A program made the translations under genes and the position numbers. DNA of 64,000 nucleotides from Osedax fenrisi (taxonomy: Eukaryota; Annelida; Polychaeta; Sabellida; Siboglinidae): assembly GCA_964019155.1 (NCBI GenBank), contig OZ025240.1:36188269-36252268 (forward strand), given 5' to 3'. Below the pieces are notes generated by a model. The model was not told the DNA's origin. It did not search any database and was given only the letters and a program-made list of their open reading frames with translations. Shown here piece by piece: positions 36,672 through 60,400 of this stretch. Within the stretch, counting starts at the first letter, position 1; each line of letters begins with the position of its first letter.

Positions 36672-38468
36672 AACTCTATAATAATAACTATTAATATTAA
36701 TATAAGCGGATACCCCCATGGGATGACCATGTTGGTGAATGTACATGCATAGAGATAGGGAACAAGTTTCCTCCGTTTATTGAGTGTTTCTAAAAAATAT
36801 TTATTCATTTTAAAATCTTGTTTTATAAAAAGGACATTTATATTTATAATCATATAGATAACAAAATTAAAAAAATATTTATTTTACATGTATAGCAATA
36901 GACTTAATTTTTTTTTTCAACATTTTGTAAAATCCAATACTTAATAATTATATTTTGATTACGGCTCTCAATAGCAAAAGAAATTAGGTAGACCGCTTTA
37001 GTACTTTTATCTAAACACTCATTTATATATGCAAACATAGCAACAGTACTTATTCAGAGTAAAACACATTTAAATTGTTGTTGTTATTTTTTAAATTAGA
37101 TATAAAACATCATATAACAATATATATTAGTTAGGGATGTAGATTTCAAAATTAAATAATTTATTTTATAATGGCGTTCTATAAAATATTCTTTTTATGC
37201 TATTTCTAAACTGATTTCATAGTTTGTTCACAGTTTCTAAATAACATATTAATCAATATTACTTATTTTTAAATTTTTTTTTTTGATTTTAACTAATTTA
37301 TCCATTTTGATACCCTTAAGCATAATAGGTTTTAGGTGGGTATTCATGAGCATATATATAACAATAAATCTCTTATAAATAAAGAGTCTTAATTGAGTAT
37401 AACCGTTCTGTATCAATATTATCTATTTTCATTACCAGTACACATATAGGTTACACCTGTAATACAGGTCCTGTATCTATATATACAACTGTAGTTGTAA
37501 TGCACTATAATCATAATAATGCATTCTCATTATGTATACAATATTTCATCAATGATCACTAGTAGTACACTAGTATAATAGATACATGTTATCTTCAAAC
37601 GACTACATAATATTATATAATAATTATTTGTGATCGACTACACAATATTATAGATATCGTTATACTAATATATATATATATATTTATATATTATATAAAT
37701 ATTGTTTTTGCTAATAATTAAACATTAAGTTTTATGAATCGATACCGCTTGACATTTAATTATACACCGATGTACCACGCTTGTGCCTGGTACACCGAAG
37801 CTTTAATTTGCATATGCAAATATGATTACAGCGGGCATTAAAACATGGGAACCGGGTCGCGGTCTAGATTTAAGGACATGCGTCGTGTCCTCCTCTAGTC
37901 CGCAGTAGTAGTAGCGGGGGGGGGGGGGGGTGGGGGTATCGCTATGTTCGTGGAGACGGGGATATAATGGTGGTGTCGGTTCCTCTATTAGATTACTAGA
38001 TGTGTGTGTGTGTGTGTGTGTGTGCGAGATGCATATCACACTGTAAAGTATCCCCCCCGCACACACACACACACATACTAGAGAATGTGTGCCGATATAG
38101 CCGCGCTGCATTCTAGACTATTAAGTGATCGCCGTGTGAATACATTTCCCCACTTTGGTATCAATTATATACACTAGTATTTATTACTATATTAATATAT
38201 ACATTAATAAACTATATCGGATAAATACATTGTATATATAGATTTATCATAAACCACTTATGATATTCACGCGAGATATGCAGTTAATTTACATATACAG
38301 AATATTCATATACACATATACATATACGCATAGTTAATTATAATGAATGTTATAACACCTATATTTATTTCCCATCGATTGAAACCATCAATTTTTAATA
38401 TTGCGCGAAATAACTCGCTCTGCGCGTGTATAACTAACATCTATAACTCCCCCCCCACCCCTTCGCAG

Positions 38469-38518
38469 AACCACACACCACACACACCCACACACACCTA
38501 CACACACACACGGACGCG
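38469..38518 (+). other. AGPAT3/4: Probable 5' UTR start of AGPAT exon 2 (after a 5' UTR intron)
   Basis: CCCCCCCACCCCTTCGCAG directly before 38469 is a strong acceptor just 50 nt ahead of the start codon, followed by a CA-rich stretch. This suggests at least one noncoding exon upstream that I could not place. Confidence 0.5.
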
Positions 38519-49155
<10,637 letters not shown>

Positions 49156-49455
49156 CTACTGCGTAACCAGTAGCAACGCAGCACGTACACATCCATTACT
49201 ATCATCACCTATTATCACCAACTACATATACATTAACAATATTTCATCGTTATTATTTTTATACTTGTTTTATATTTCCGGTTATTTTTCCTCCGTGTTA
49301 TTATTTAGGATATATAAAATTTTTATTTTTATTCGTATTTGCATTAACACCAGCTAACTCTATAATGTGATAATTTCCGTTTACGAATTTTTATATCCTG
49401 ATCATCTATATATATATTTACTTGTGTGTATTAACATTATCTTAAATGCTTAAAA

Positions 49456-49489
<34 letters not shown>

Positions 49490-49775
49490 AATTGTCTCAA
49501 CGAATTCTTAACATATTTTTTTGTATGATATTACAACAACTATTATAATTATTAATAATATCATTATAATCATCATTATTATGACTATTGTATATACACT
49601 TTAGTATATAATTGCTCTCTTATATAATAAACATTGACATTAAAAAATAAAGTTTTACTATTTATTTATTAAAATTAAAATATATTGACAATCGTAGGTT
49701 TTCTATTTACATAGAAATATATTTAATAATTATAAATGTTTTAAAATTCTTTATTACATATCAATGAGTCGATAG

Positions 49776-49808
<33 letters not shown>

Positions 49809-50572
49809 TCTACTCTATAATACATTATATATTCTTAAAGTTTGAAAAAATATATCTTTAATCGCATTTCACTTATGTACTTTTTAATGTTTATCAAAAT
49901 TAATTTTGAAAAAATCATATTTTTTTTCATTATAAAAATATATTCATAATTTACACATTATGCTAGAGTGATTTTCGATACTTTTTATGTTAGAGTGGTT
50001 ATAGTGGTTTATTATATAAGTATTACAGAGTAGTATATACTCATGAATAAATTTTATGAGGCTTATTTCTTATGACTAATAAATTCATCAGACTATTTTT
50101 TAACCTGGCCTAGATTATTAAAATATCATGCGATTTAACTAAGATTATTTCTACATCTATATATAGTTATTTATAGTCTTCTAAAATTCTCTACATCATC
50201 AATTTTCATGAAATATATATTATAAAATACATTTATTAAGTATAATAAAATATATACCTAAATTATATAAATTATAATACTTTTAAATTTATAATAAAAT
50301 ATGTGTATTGTGATAACCAGACGTTAGCTATAAGCTGTATTCCCAATTGTTTCCTAGTATACTATGGTAGGTATACCTTATATATAACATATATATATAT
50401 ATGTAGGTTCAACCTACAAAGACAAACTTTATTTATTAACTCGGAGATTAATAAATACATGTAGGTACTTATACCTACACGTTTATTATCTATAGATACA
50501 TTAATAATAGCGTAGTAATAACATGCAAGGTTAGAACTGGAGTGGAACACTAAAATAAGATGATGGGAATAT

Positions 50573-50732
50573 GAGGGTATCCCACTACCATTATTTCCGG
50601 AAATATTTGTTAGAAAGTGATTTTCTTGCAAGTTGTAGTGGGATACCCCTATAGTTACTATATTTCAGGAAAGAAAGAGGGCAAAAATTACGGAAATTAT
50701 TTCAGAAAATACTAGTAGTGGGATACCCCCAT
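50573..50732. repeat. Inverted/direct repeat of GTAGTGGGATACCCC
   Basis: GGGTATCCCACTACC at 50576 is the inverse of GTAGTGGGATACCCC at 50635, and the same 15-mer recurs directly at 50715. Probably a small hairpin element; its borders are unclear. Confidence 0.5.
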
Positions 50733-50799
50733 TATAAATAACGTCGACATTTTAAGATGAGGCGTAATTGGACTTGCAACAATAAGGTTAGTTGATAAA

Positions 50800-50918
50800 G
50801 GTGAACTCAAAACCGTTGAAATCTACGAATTATTCAACACCGAGAAAGATAAACATCTGAAATGAGTTGAATTTATAGTGAAGAAAGAACATCTAACTGC
50901 AATCCTAAATTACAATAA
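50800..50918 (+). pseudogene. Degenerate coding-like stretch, unrecognised
   Basis: One frame reads DKGELKTVEIYELFNTEKDK then HLK, a TGA stop, and VEFIVKKEHLTAILNY. The residue composition looks protein-like, unlike its AT-rich surroundings, and upstream sequence is broken by stops. I cannot assign a family. Possibly a decayed transposon or host gene fragment. Confidence 0.25.
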
Positions 50919-51405
50919 TATATCATGTCGAATACTTTCTATATGAATAAAAGTAAAACTCATGAATAAACGATACTATCAGTATGTGTACCTACAGCAA
51001 TTAACACAGATTATTAAATAGAAGAACTCACGAGTTCTATCAAGACCTTCTATAACCTCGAGGTTATAGGAGGTCTTGGTTCTATAGATATATAAGTAAA
51101 TATTTAGAAAACCCTCACGATTTTCCATACAAAATACTTTCTTCTCGTATAGAGTAAGACAAGTAATATCTATAATTATAATCTATACTTTATAGACAAT
51201 AAAGTGTAATGTAGTGGGCGTTGTTACAACGCCGTTGTGCATGGTTTTTTATATATAAATTTGTGCCTTTAAGGATTCACAGGGTTAAAAAGTGTACATA
51301 GAACTTGCATTTGCATCAAGAACTAAGTTAGTAATTGGCGTTCAATGTATGCATTGTACATTAATGCACCCTAACACAAACATCAAGAAGACGGCACTCT
51401 CTAAT

Positions 51406-51576
51406 GGACCAGGGAATACTAGTAAACTCGGACCACTTTTGAATAAGATTCGGTCCATTTTAAAATAACTATATATAGTATACTTCTATAATATGGGTTA
51501 AAGCATAAAAGTGGTCCGAGTTTTCTTCAAAAGTGGTCCGAGTTTACTTCAAAAGTGGTCCCAGTTTACCTGGTCC
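51406..51576. mobile_element. Short MITE with GGACCAGG ends
   Basis: Starts GGACCAGG and ends CCTGGTCC, with subterminal inverted repeats GTAAACTCGGACCACTTTTG / CAAAAGTGGTCCCAGTTTAC; the right arm carries this motif tandemly. Flanked by TAAT on both sides (51402-51405 and 51577-51580). No coding capacity. Confidence 0.75.
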
Positions 51577-51847
51577 TAATAAGAGTCCAGTATCATCAGA
51601 AGTAGTATACTAACTTACTTTTTAGTATATATTAATAACGCTCGTCATATATAACCTAGGTTTCATATGTATATTTTATCTAAAATAATCACAAATATAG
51701 AACTTAATTAAATATAAAAAAATTATATTAAACGTTAGTCAACTGTTTATGCACAGTGTAAATCTAAGTTTAGTTTAAATCTAAGTTTAAACTGTAAAAC
51801 ATATTAACACCATCTACAAGAGCCTACTGGATTCAGAAACAATGTAA

Positions 51848-51895
<48 letters not shown>

Positions 51896-54119
51896 TGAGA
51901 TAAATAACTAACATAGTATCAAGGAGAACTTAAATCATTGAAGATATATCGCTATAGGTAGTGAAGGAATATAGTGAAGGAATTTATTAAACCATTGGTA
52001 TAAAGACATCCTTTCTTTATATCGATGATCTGAACACTTCACAATTTTGAACAACATTAATGTTAACCAAATGGATTGGATATTGCAAACAAGTATTACT
52101 CTAACCGATCAAATTTAATATCGTTATTCTAAAGACCAATATCCACCAATAATCCGATATAATTAAACTATAGTTTATCTATATCTGAGTATATATATAT
52201 ATATAATATATATATTTATAAATATATATATATTATATATATATATATACCATAAAGAGACTAAAGAAGATAAATCACTATGACTTTATAATATACCAAG
52301 ATAACTAATAAAGCATGGATTATATATATATATATTATATTCATTCATCAAAGTTTTCAAAAATATCTATTTAAAAAGTGTTCATTCAAAGAATGGTCAA
52401 AAAAAGGACTCAGCTAATAGTTAAAAATAGTATAAAATAATGATATTAATCATTAAATGAAATTTACAAAAATTGCAATACTACATAATCATAAGCCTAT
52501 TAATATAAGCCTGCTGTTTTTATGAAATATTTATACATCTGGATTTAATGGGTAAGAATTATTATCAATAAGAGTTTACTAACATGATTTAATTAATATA
52601 GGTTTTTAGAAATATAGGGATAGGATTACAGTAGGACAGGATTCTAATCACAAAATGGTGATGGAGAAAAATCTAGAAAAATAAATTAACCCGGGTTATT
52701 ATATTATAATGGCCATTTCATAATATCATTGAATTTAAAAAGAATTTTATCATATATAGTATGAAAGGAGCTTATGTTTTGTATTCGACTTTTCATTGTT
52801 TAAATTTTAAAAGTAAGCTTACAAGCTCACTTTAAAGAAATATAACTGTGATTTATCTTTAGTAATACGTGACAATAATGTATACCATTTTTAGTTAAAA
52901 TTATGTTTAGCAATAGGTTACAAATTATTTAAGTTAATATAATGTAGGGATAATCAATTCAAATAGATATTTAAAATTTCTTTAGATATAATTATGTGAC
53001 AAAATAAATAACTAAAATGTTAAATTAAAAAATATAAAGATGATATCAAATTTTAATTATAAATTTAAGTTTAAATGAATAATTTAGTACTTCATAATTA
53101 TTATTATTTGATTCAAGGATTTTTTCTATTCATTTTTATATTTTAAAATGAGGAATTACTAATTTCTTACTATTTTTATTTATTAAATTTATATATTTTC
53201 ATTTTAGAATATATAATATATTTACTAATATATATAGTGAAAATAAGAATTATATTTTATATGTGAATATTATATCTAATTTATTATTATAGTCAATTTA
53301 ATATATAACAAAATAAAAACAATGAGATAATATTTTAATAAATCATATATATTACAAACATAAATAATGAAGAAAAGATTTCTACGTTCACTATGACTGC
53401 ATAATTATCGCCTTTTAAATATTTTATAATTCAAAATCTTAATTATGCTCAAAGTATAATACGAGTATAAAATTAAATTATTAATATAAATAAATACAAC
53501 TTAATTTGATAATTAATTCATATATCTCATATATATAAATTGCATTTACAAAATTAAAAATAATAAATTAAATTGAATAAACGGAATATCAATTCTTGTT
53601 TATAAATAAGAATTAATAGTGACACCCAGACTATTTTAATATTAGATAATTTATTATATTATTACATATTATATTAATTAAATTAATTACATTATAAACT
53701 TAGAGTAAGATTCTTCTTCTAATAAGTGATGTTATTTTTATGAAAACATATAAAATAATCAATATTGGTAACTGAATTTCATTTAAATATCTACTAATCT
53801 TGCATACAATATGTAAACATATATAAATATATTATTAATAAATCTTAAAAATATTAATAAAATAAGAAGTTGTTTATTTTCCAATCCTTATTTATTATAA
53901 ACAATATGTAGATAATAAAATCTCAAATGGCGGTTCATATTGGTCAAGCAACTAATATATAATATTATGTTTGTGTACATAGTCATCATAAGTGGAATAT
54001 ATAACAGAGAGAGAGATGAAGAATGTAAATGGGTTCAACGGGTTCGTAAAAAGATTTGTAAACAATCGTCGCGCGTAAAATGTCGTGTCTTAATAATAAA
54101 AAGAGTGGAGGTCACCGCG

Positions 54120-57100
54120 TCACAACTGTAGAATATTAGTGGGCGTCGACAGTTCTCCGTTAGTCGATGTAGAGTTCACTTTACCGATGGTGGCGAGGAC
54201 TGTGGGCCTCTCGACGGTGGGCGTGTCCAGTATGGCCATGTCGTACATAATGGGCGTGTCTCCGGTGAACTTAGTCGACTCCGCCTCCACTAGACCCGAC
54301 GTCGACAGGCTGAGATTAGCGCCACCCGATGCAGTCGACGACGCCATAACCGAGTCTTTAGATTTGAGAGGGGCGTTGTCTAGTTTCAAGGTCGTAGGTC
54401 GCGTGGATATCTCGTGCGGGGGCGTAGAGTTCATGTTGACCTGCGTGGGTATCGTGAGGTCTAGAGTCTTCGCCGAGGAGGTTGTGGTCAGTGGGGTTGG
54501 GGAAGATGAGACATTAGCGTCGTTGTTTGAAGTCATCATCTTCATCATCGTTGGTGCATCTGCGGTGGTGGTGCTAGTGTTGTTGATGGGCTGTTGTACT
54601 TGGGCGTTGTGCTGGGGCAGAGGGGAAGCTCTGTTCTGCAGGTCTGTTATCTGCATGCTTGTGTTCATGTTGGCGGACATTACTTGTTGTTGTTGTTGCT
54701 GCAACTGTTGTTGTTGTTGTTGTTTCTGCTGCTGTTCCTGCAACTGTTGTTGTTGATGCTGCTGTTGCTGTTGTTGTATCAGCATTTGTTGTTGTTGGTG
54801 CTGCTCCTGTTGCTGTTGTTGTTGTTGTAGTAATAGTTGTTGTTGTTGTTGATGTATAGCGGGTGATGATACAGCGTACATTCGACTATCCGCCGCTACC
54901 GCAGCCATCGCTGCCTGCATCGGTAAGCCCGCGTTGCTCTCCTGCGTTACGGGAGGCATCTCGAACCCGCCGACCTTGTGCGTGCAAGACTTCAAGTGCA
55001 TGTTCATGAGGGCGTAGAGTTTGTCCTTCTCGCCTCGTAGGATCATACACGTGTTCTTCATGTCCAGTTGCTCCTTCTCCAGTTTCAGATTGATCTGCGA
55101 GTGTGGGTTAGTTATTAGAGTGTTATATGTATTATCATAATAGTATTATATGATACTAGATTAGAGTTTCTTGTAGTGCAAACCAATAATGGTAGTAATT
55201 ATAGATGGTGTATGATTTCATAGTATTCAAATAGTATAATATACTGTTTTATTATAAAAGATGATAATATAAATGATGAAGGTTAATAATGAATTGTAGA
55301 CAATCATATCATTATAGTTAATAATTGTTATGTATTGTATTAGATTGTACAAATGAATAATGAACTGCATGAGATGTATAAAAATTATAATATCAAAATT
55401 ATATTTAAATAACATTTATTTTGGATCAATAATACAGATTATATACTATATATTATGGGTATTAAAGGGTATTACAACGGTAAGGATAACATATTATTTT
55501 ATGACAACATTTATTAGCAATAGATAATGAATATATATCAGATAATGAATATAATAAATTAAAAAAAAAACTCAATATATCATATGTACACTAGACCGGT
55601 TCGTTCGATTCAATTTTTAATCCTTCATATAAAATATAATACATATCTATATTTTAGTATAATATGTATTAACAATTTTTATAAAAAAATAGTTACCTTT
55701 GGTCACGAAGCATTTAAAGTTTGAAATATAAATTATTATTTTAAGATAAAATGTATAATATTCCATGTATAATAGTAATGACGCCATCTTATTATCTTTG
55801 ATGTTTACAAATATTTAAATTAATATTTAAAATTAATTATGTATTTGTATTATATTATATGAATTAATATAGTATATACCATTATTTATATTTATTATTA
55901 ATATAATATCTATATTTCATTTTTATATCTACAAATTACCAATATTAATGTCTCCTAAAACTCGAGAAAATACACCATTTTACAAAGTATTTATTTCAAA
56001 ATAATTCAAAAAAATAATTAATTTTTTAAAATTAATATATATAATTATACTTTACATAAATTTGAGTTATCATATTGTATTGAATTGTGGATATGAGTTA
56101 GATATAAATGTCATTTATACAAATAAAATTAAAAAAATAAAAAAATATGTAAATATATTTTGTATTTCATATTTCAAATAAAAATCCAAAAAAATTTAAA
56201 AATGATGTTAATTTTTTTTCTAAAAATAATTTTTAATTTTTTAATAATTAATTTGAAGTGTATTACTATTATCTATAAATTATATATTTTAATTTTTTAA
56301 ATTAAATTGTAATAATTTATTTATATTAAATTATACGATTTTTAGATATTTTTTTTGACTACAATTATTTTATAAAATTTGGGCATCTAGATTGTTATGA
56401 AAAATATTTTGTACTGTTAATACTACTTGTTATATATGTTTCTAGGATATATCCATAGTTGGCTTAAAAAAAATCATCCAATTTTATAAAAATTGAATAA
56501 AACTTATTTCTATATCTCCCCCATGTTAACTTTTGTATGTATTCAATGTTAAAATAAAAAGGTCTCGCGACATAACAATATTTAAGATATAGGTCTAAAA
56601 TTTTAAACACTTATTCATCATAGCATACATAATTGTCACAGATGTGAAGGTTTATAAAATTGCGAAAAAAAAATTAGTACGAACCGGTCTAATGTACAAT
56701 GTATATTTTTAATAAACATATTTAAGAAAATGATATTTAAGACTAATTATATTTAATTTAAGAAAATGATATTTAAGACTAATTATATTTAATTTAGATA
56801 ATATATTTACATTTTTAAGTTAAGGATAAGCAAGGAAAGGATATTTGCTCTCTATTTCTGCAATTGTAACTTTTTGTACTCTAATTTTTCAGTTGTATAT
56901 TTAATTAAATTGCAATGATTTCAAAGACACCAGAAATATTTATATATTTGTAAATTAAAAATACATTAACATTTTTAAATATGTAATTAAAAATAAAACT
57001 GTATTTATAAATTCAATTTAATACATTAATGGTTTATATTTATTGGTTATGGATATGATTTGTGTATACATTAGTATACATATTACAATATATTATTTCA

Positions 57101-57409
57101 TATTATTATAATTGTCAAATAAAATAAATTTTTATAATTGTAAATATATATATATAATTATTTTAATAATTTATTTGATAAAAAAAAGTACCTGTATCTA
57201 CTAGATACATGTATCGGAATCAGTATATATTATGAAGTTAAAATATATCAGTTGTAGTATCTATTAAATAAATAATTTAAATACTTGATATAGATATTTT
57301 GAAAATGTGCATATCTCTGAATATAATACATATAAAATAGTCTATAATTATATAATTATTATTACATAAACAATTAATATTATATGAACCTTATCTAAAC
57401 CATAATGAA

Positions 57410-57442
<33 letters not shown>

Positions 57443-60400
57443 GCTCTATTATAAAGGCATATATTTATAATTGTGTTATTAATAGTAAAGGGAATAGAGT
57501 GAAACTATATATCTGAATGAATAATGGATTTTAATAAATAATGTGTATATTGTGCATGTTAGGCCTACAATTCACTGTATATCAGCCTGTATTATGCAAG
57601 GATATCTAATAGTATTTATAAATTATAGATACTGTACTTATTATTAAAATACATTGTTACAAAATAATAAATTGTGTATATAATGTTATTATATAATTGT
57701 GTATATAATATGATTATTGAATATAATTATATGTGTATTTTATTATTTTGTAACAATGTATTTTAATAATAAGTACAATACAAAATTAAAATTAAAATTA
57801 TATATTTTTTAATTGATTATAATATTTCTATAAATATATTATAGTATATTATTTAAGTCCTTTAAGGATTTAAGTATTAAGGCTATTACATTTAATTATG
57901 AATTGAATACTGAGTGAAGTATGACATAATGCATATGTATTACTTAATCAAATCTACCATTGTAATCAGTTTCTCTTTGTAATCCTAATAGTAATATAAA
58001 TATTTATATAATATATAATGTATAGGTTGTAATATATATAATCTATTGAAATTCTGTATTTTTTAGAATTAAAATTGAGATAAATTATAATTAAATATGG
58101 GATATACTAGAACCCGGTTTTATACGGTTTGGATCCGGTTTTATCCGGTTTGAATATAAAAATTGATAAATAACATGTTTATTGTTGATTATAACTACTA
58201 TTGTCACTTATGCATATTAATATTTATATATTAAATATTATAATAGAGTTTAAGGTGAAAATAATCAGTGTCCATCATAATATACACATTAATCATATTA
58301 TTTAATATTTTCAATTTGAAAAAATAATTTTCTACCCGGTTTTAATAATTTAAATGACAGCTGATATTCAAATATATTGCTAAATAACATGTTTATTGTT
58401 GATTATAACTACTAATATCACTTATACATATTAATATGTATATATTAAATATTATAATAGAGTTTAAGTTGAACATAATCAGTTTCCAGCATATTATACA
58501 CAACAATCATATTATGTTCTACCCGGTTTGAATAATTTAAATGACAGCTGATATTCAAATATATTTATAAATAGCATGTTCAATATATTGATAATAATAA
58601 TTATAATAAACTATATTATAATATTTAATATATACATATTAATATGTATAAGTGATATTAGTAGTTATAATCAACAATAAACATGCTATTTATAAATATA
58701 TTTGAATATCAGCTGTCATTTAAATTATTCAAACCGGGTAGAACATAATATGATTGTTGTGTATAATATGCTGGAAACTGATTATTTTCACCTTAAACTC
58801 TATTATAATATTTAATATATACATATTAATATGTACAAGTGATATTAGTAGTTATAATCAACAATAAACATGTTATTTATCAATTTTTATATTCAAACCG
58901 GATAAAACCGGATCCAAACCGTATAAAACCGGGTTCTAGTATATCCCTTAAATATTGTTGATAACTATTAAATTATTTAATTTAAATTAATCTATTGAAA
59001 TTCTGTATTTTTTAGAATTAAAATTGAGATAAATTATAATTAAATATTGTTGATAACTATTACATTATTTAATTTAAATTAATATATTAATAGATTTAAT
59101 TAAAATTATTTTTTAATATTGCTGACATTTTTTTACATTTTCTATCAATCTTTTTATCAAAATAATTATTGATAGCTATTTTGTAATTATATGAAATTTA
59201 AGTTTAAAATTAGCTTGTATTTCGTTTATATGATTCTAAAAATAACTAGACATATATATGTGTATACAAATAACTAATTACTTATTTACAAAATGTATAC
59301 TGAACATCTATAGATATATAAGTAGTAAATTAATAAATAAAAATTAGATTTACTATAGATGAAAATGTAGATGAACATAATTATTCTGAGAAAATCTAGT
59401 CTAAAATTTATCTATATTTTATTTAATTCAGATATAAAATAGATCAATGTCAATATATATATGAAAACATATTAGTAGTAATTTATAAAATAATATAAAG
59501 ATAATGAATATTTGTATTATCGTATTAATACTTTTATAGAATAATGTATATTTTATTTATCTATAACTCAAATATATTATAAATAAACAAAAGCTACTTT
59601 GCGCTGATGATATATTCACGACGTAACCTCCAATAACGTGTTTGTTTCATCGACACGCCTCTGACGACACTTGGCCGCCGCCTTTTTGTTACGTTCCCTC
59701 CTTTGAGTGACGCGTATCTTTTCCGAGTGAGTCAACTATAGCCGTTAGGATGTTGGTTAGATCTCGTAATGTAACGGGCAATACAGCGATATTGTTAGGT
59801 AAAGCATAGAGAATTCTCGTACAGTTGAATATGAAATATAGGTCATATTATTTTAATCTATGGGTGTTGTAATTAGAAATGATTTAATCTTATTTTTAAG
59901 CATTTAGGAGGAAAAAGATACATATAAAATATAAAAAAAATTAAATATAAAATAACTTCTAATAAATAATAATTATTATTATTAATAGATTAATGGGTTT
60001 ATAACTAACATTTTCATCTAATATTTCAGGACGAGGGCCTGGTTTCTTGTGAACGGCAGCGGGGAAGTTAATAGTTCCAGATATCTGAGGTTCTGATACG
60101 ATATCTGTGCACATTAATTATAAATAAATAGATTATAGATTATATTATAAATAAATTATTAATCAATACAATATGAAATAATAAAAAAAGATTAGGAAAT
60201 TAATACATATATAAATAATGTGATTAACATATGCAGAGGAAGTTAAAATAAAAACTAAATAAAAATAGTATCCATAATAATAATTATATGTTAACGTATT
60301 CTCGCATTAACGTAATATGAACATAAACAAGAGTATATACGACCAATCACTAGACTTATCAGACCTATATAGGATAGATGAATTGCAGCGGGTTGACCAG

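Larger units (their letters stand above)
30476..38518. other. Intergenic region between the divergent symplekin and AGPAT coding starts
   Basis: About 8 kb holding upstream and 5'-UTR sequence of both genes. It contains palindromic AT-rich DNA (31330-31500), two head-to-head SINE copies (31513-31705 and 32007-32279), many (AT)n tracts, a purine-rich GA stretch (35685-35732), an island of balanced composition (about 35740-36560) with a small basic ORF, and (GT)n/(CA)n blocks at 38000-38075. No homologous protein-coding exon recognised. Confidence 0.6.
49156..54119. other. Convergent intergenic region between AGPAT and the bZIP gene
   Basis: Five kb of mostly AT-rich DNA holding the 3' UTRs of both genes (many AATAAA sequences, none distinguishable as the used signal), inverted repeats at 50573-50730, a degenerate coding-like stretch at 50800-50918, a MITE at 51406-51576 and (AT)n tracts. 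Confidence 0.6.
55095..59627 (-). other. 4.5-kb bZIP intron splitting the leucine zipper
   Basis: Extremely AT-rich. Contains a tandem copy of AAGAAAATGATATTTAAGAC (near 56725 and 56761), a hairpin element at 57634-57776 and the foldback element at 58099-58947. No exon recognised. Confidence 0.7.

Noticed and set aside
37803..38111. 102-aa minus-strand ORF
   Set aside because: Composed of translated (GT)n/(CA)n and G-run sequence with no conserved features.
54139..54859. Plus-strand ORFs over the bZIP last exon
   Set aside because: Shadows of the minus-strand Q-rich exon; their Cys/Leu/Val runs are antisense of CAA/CAG codons.
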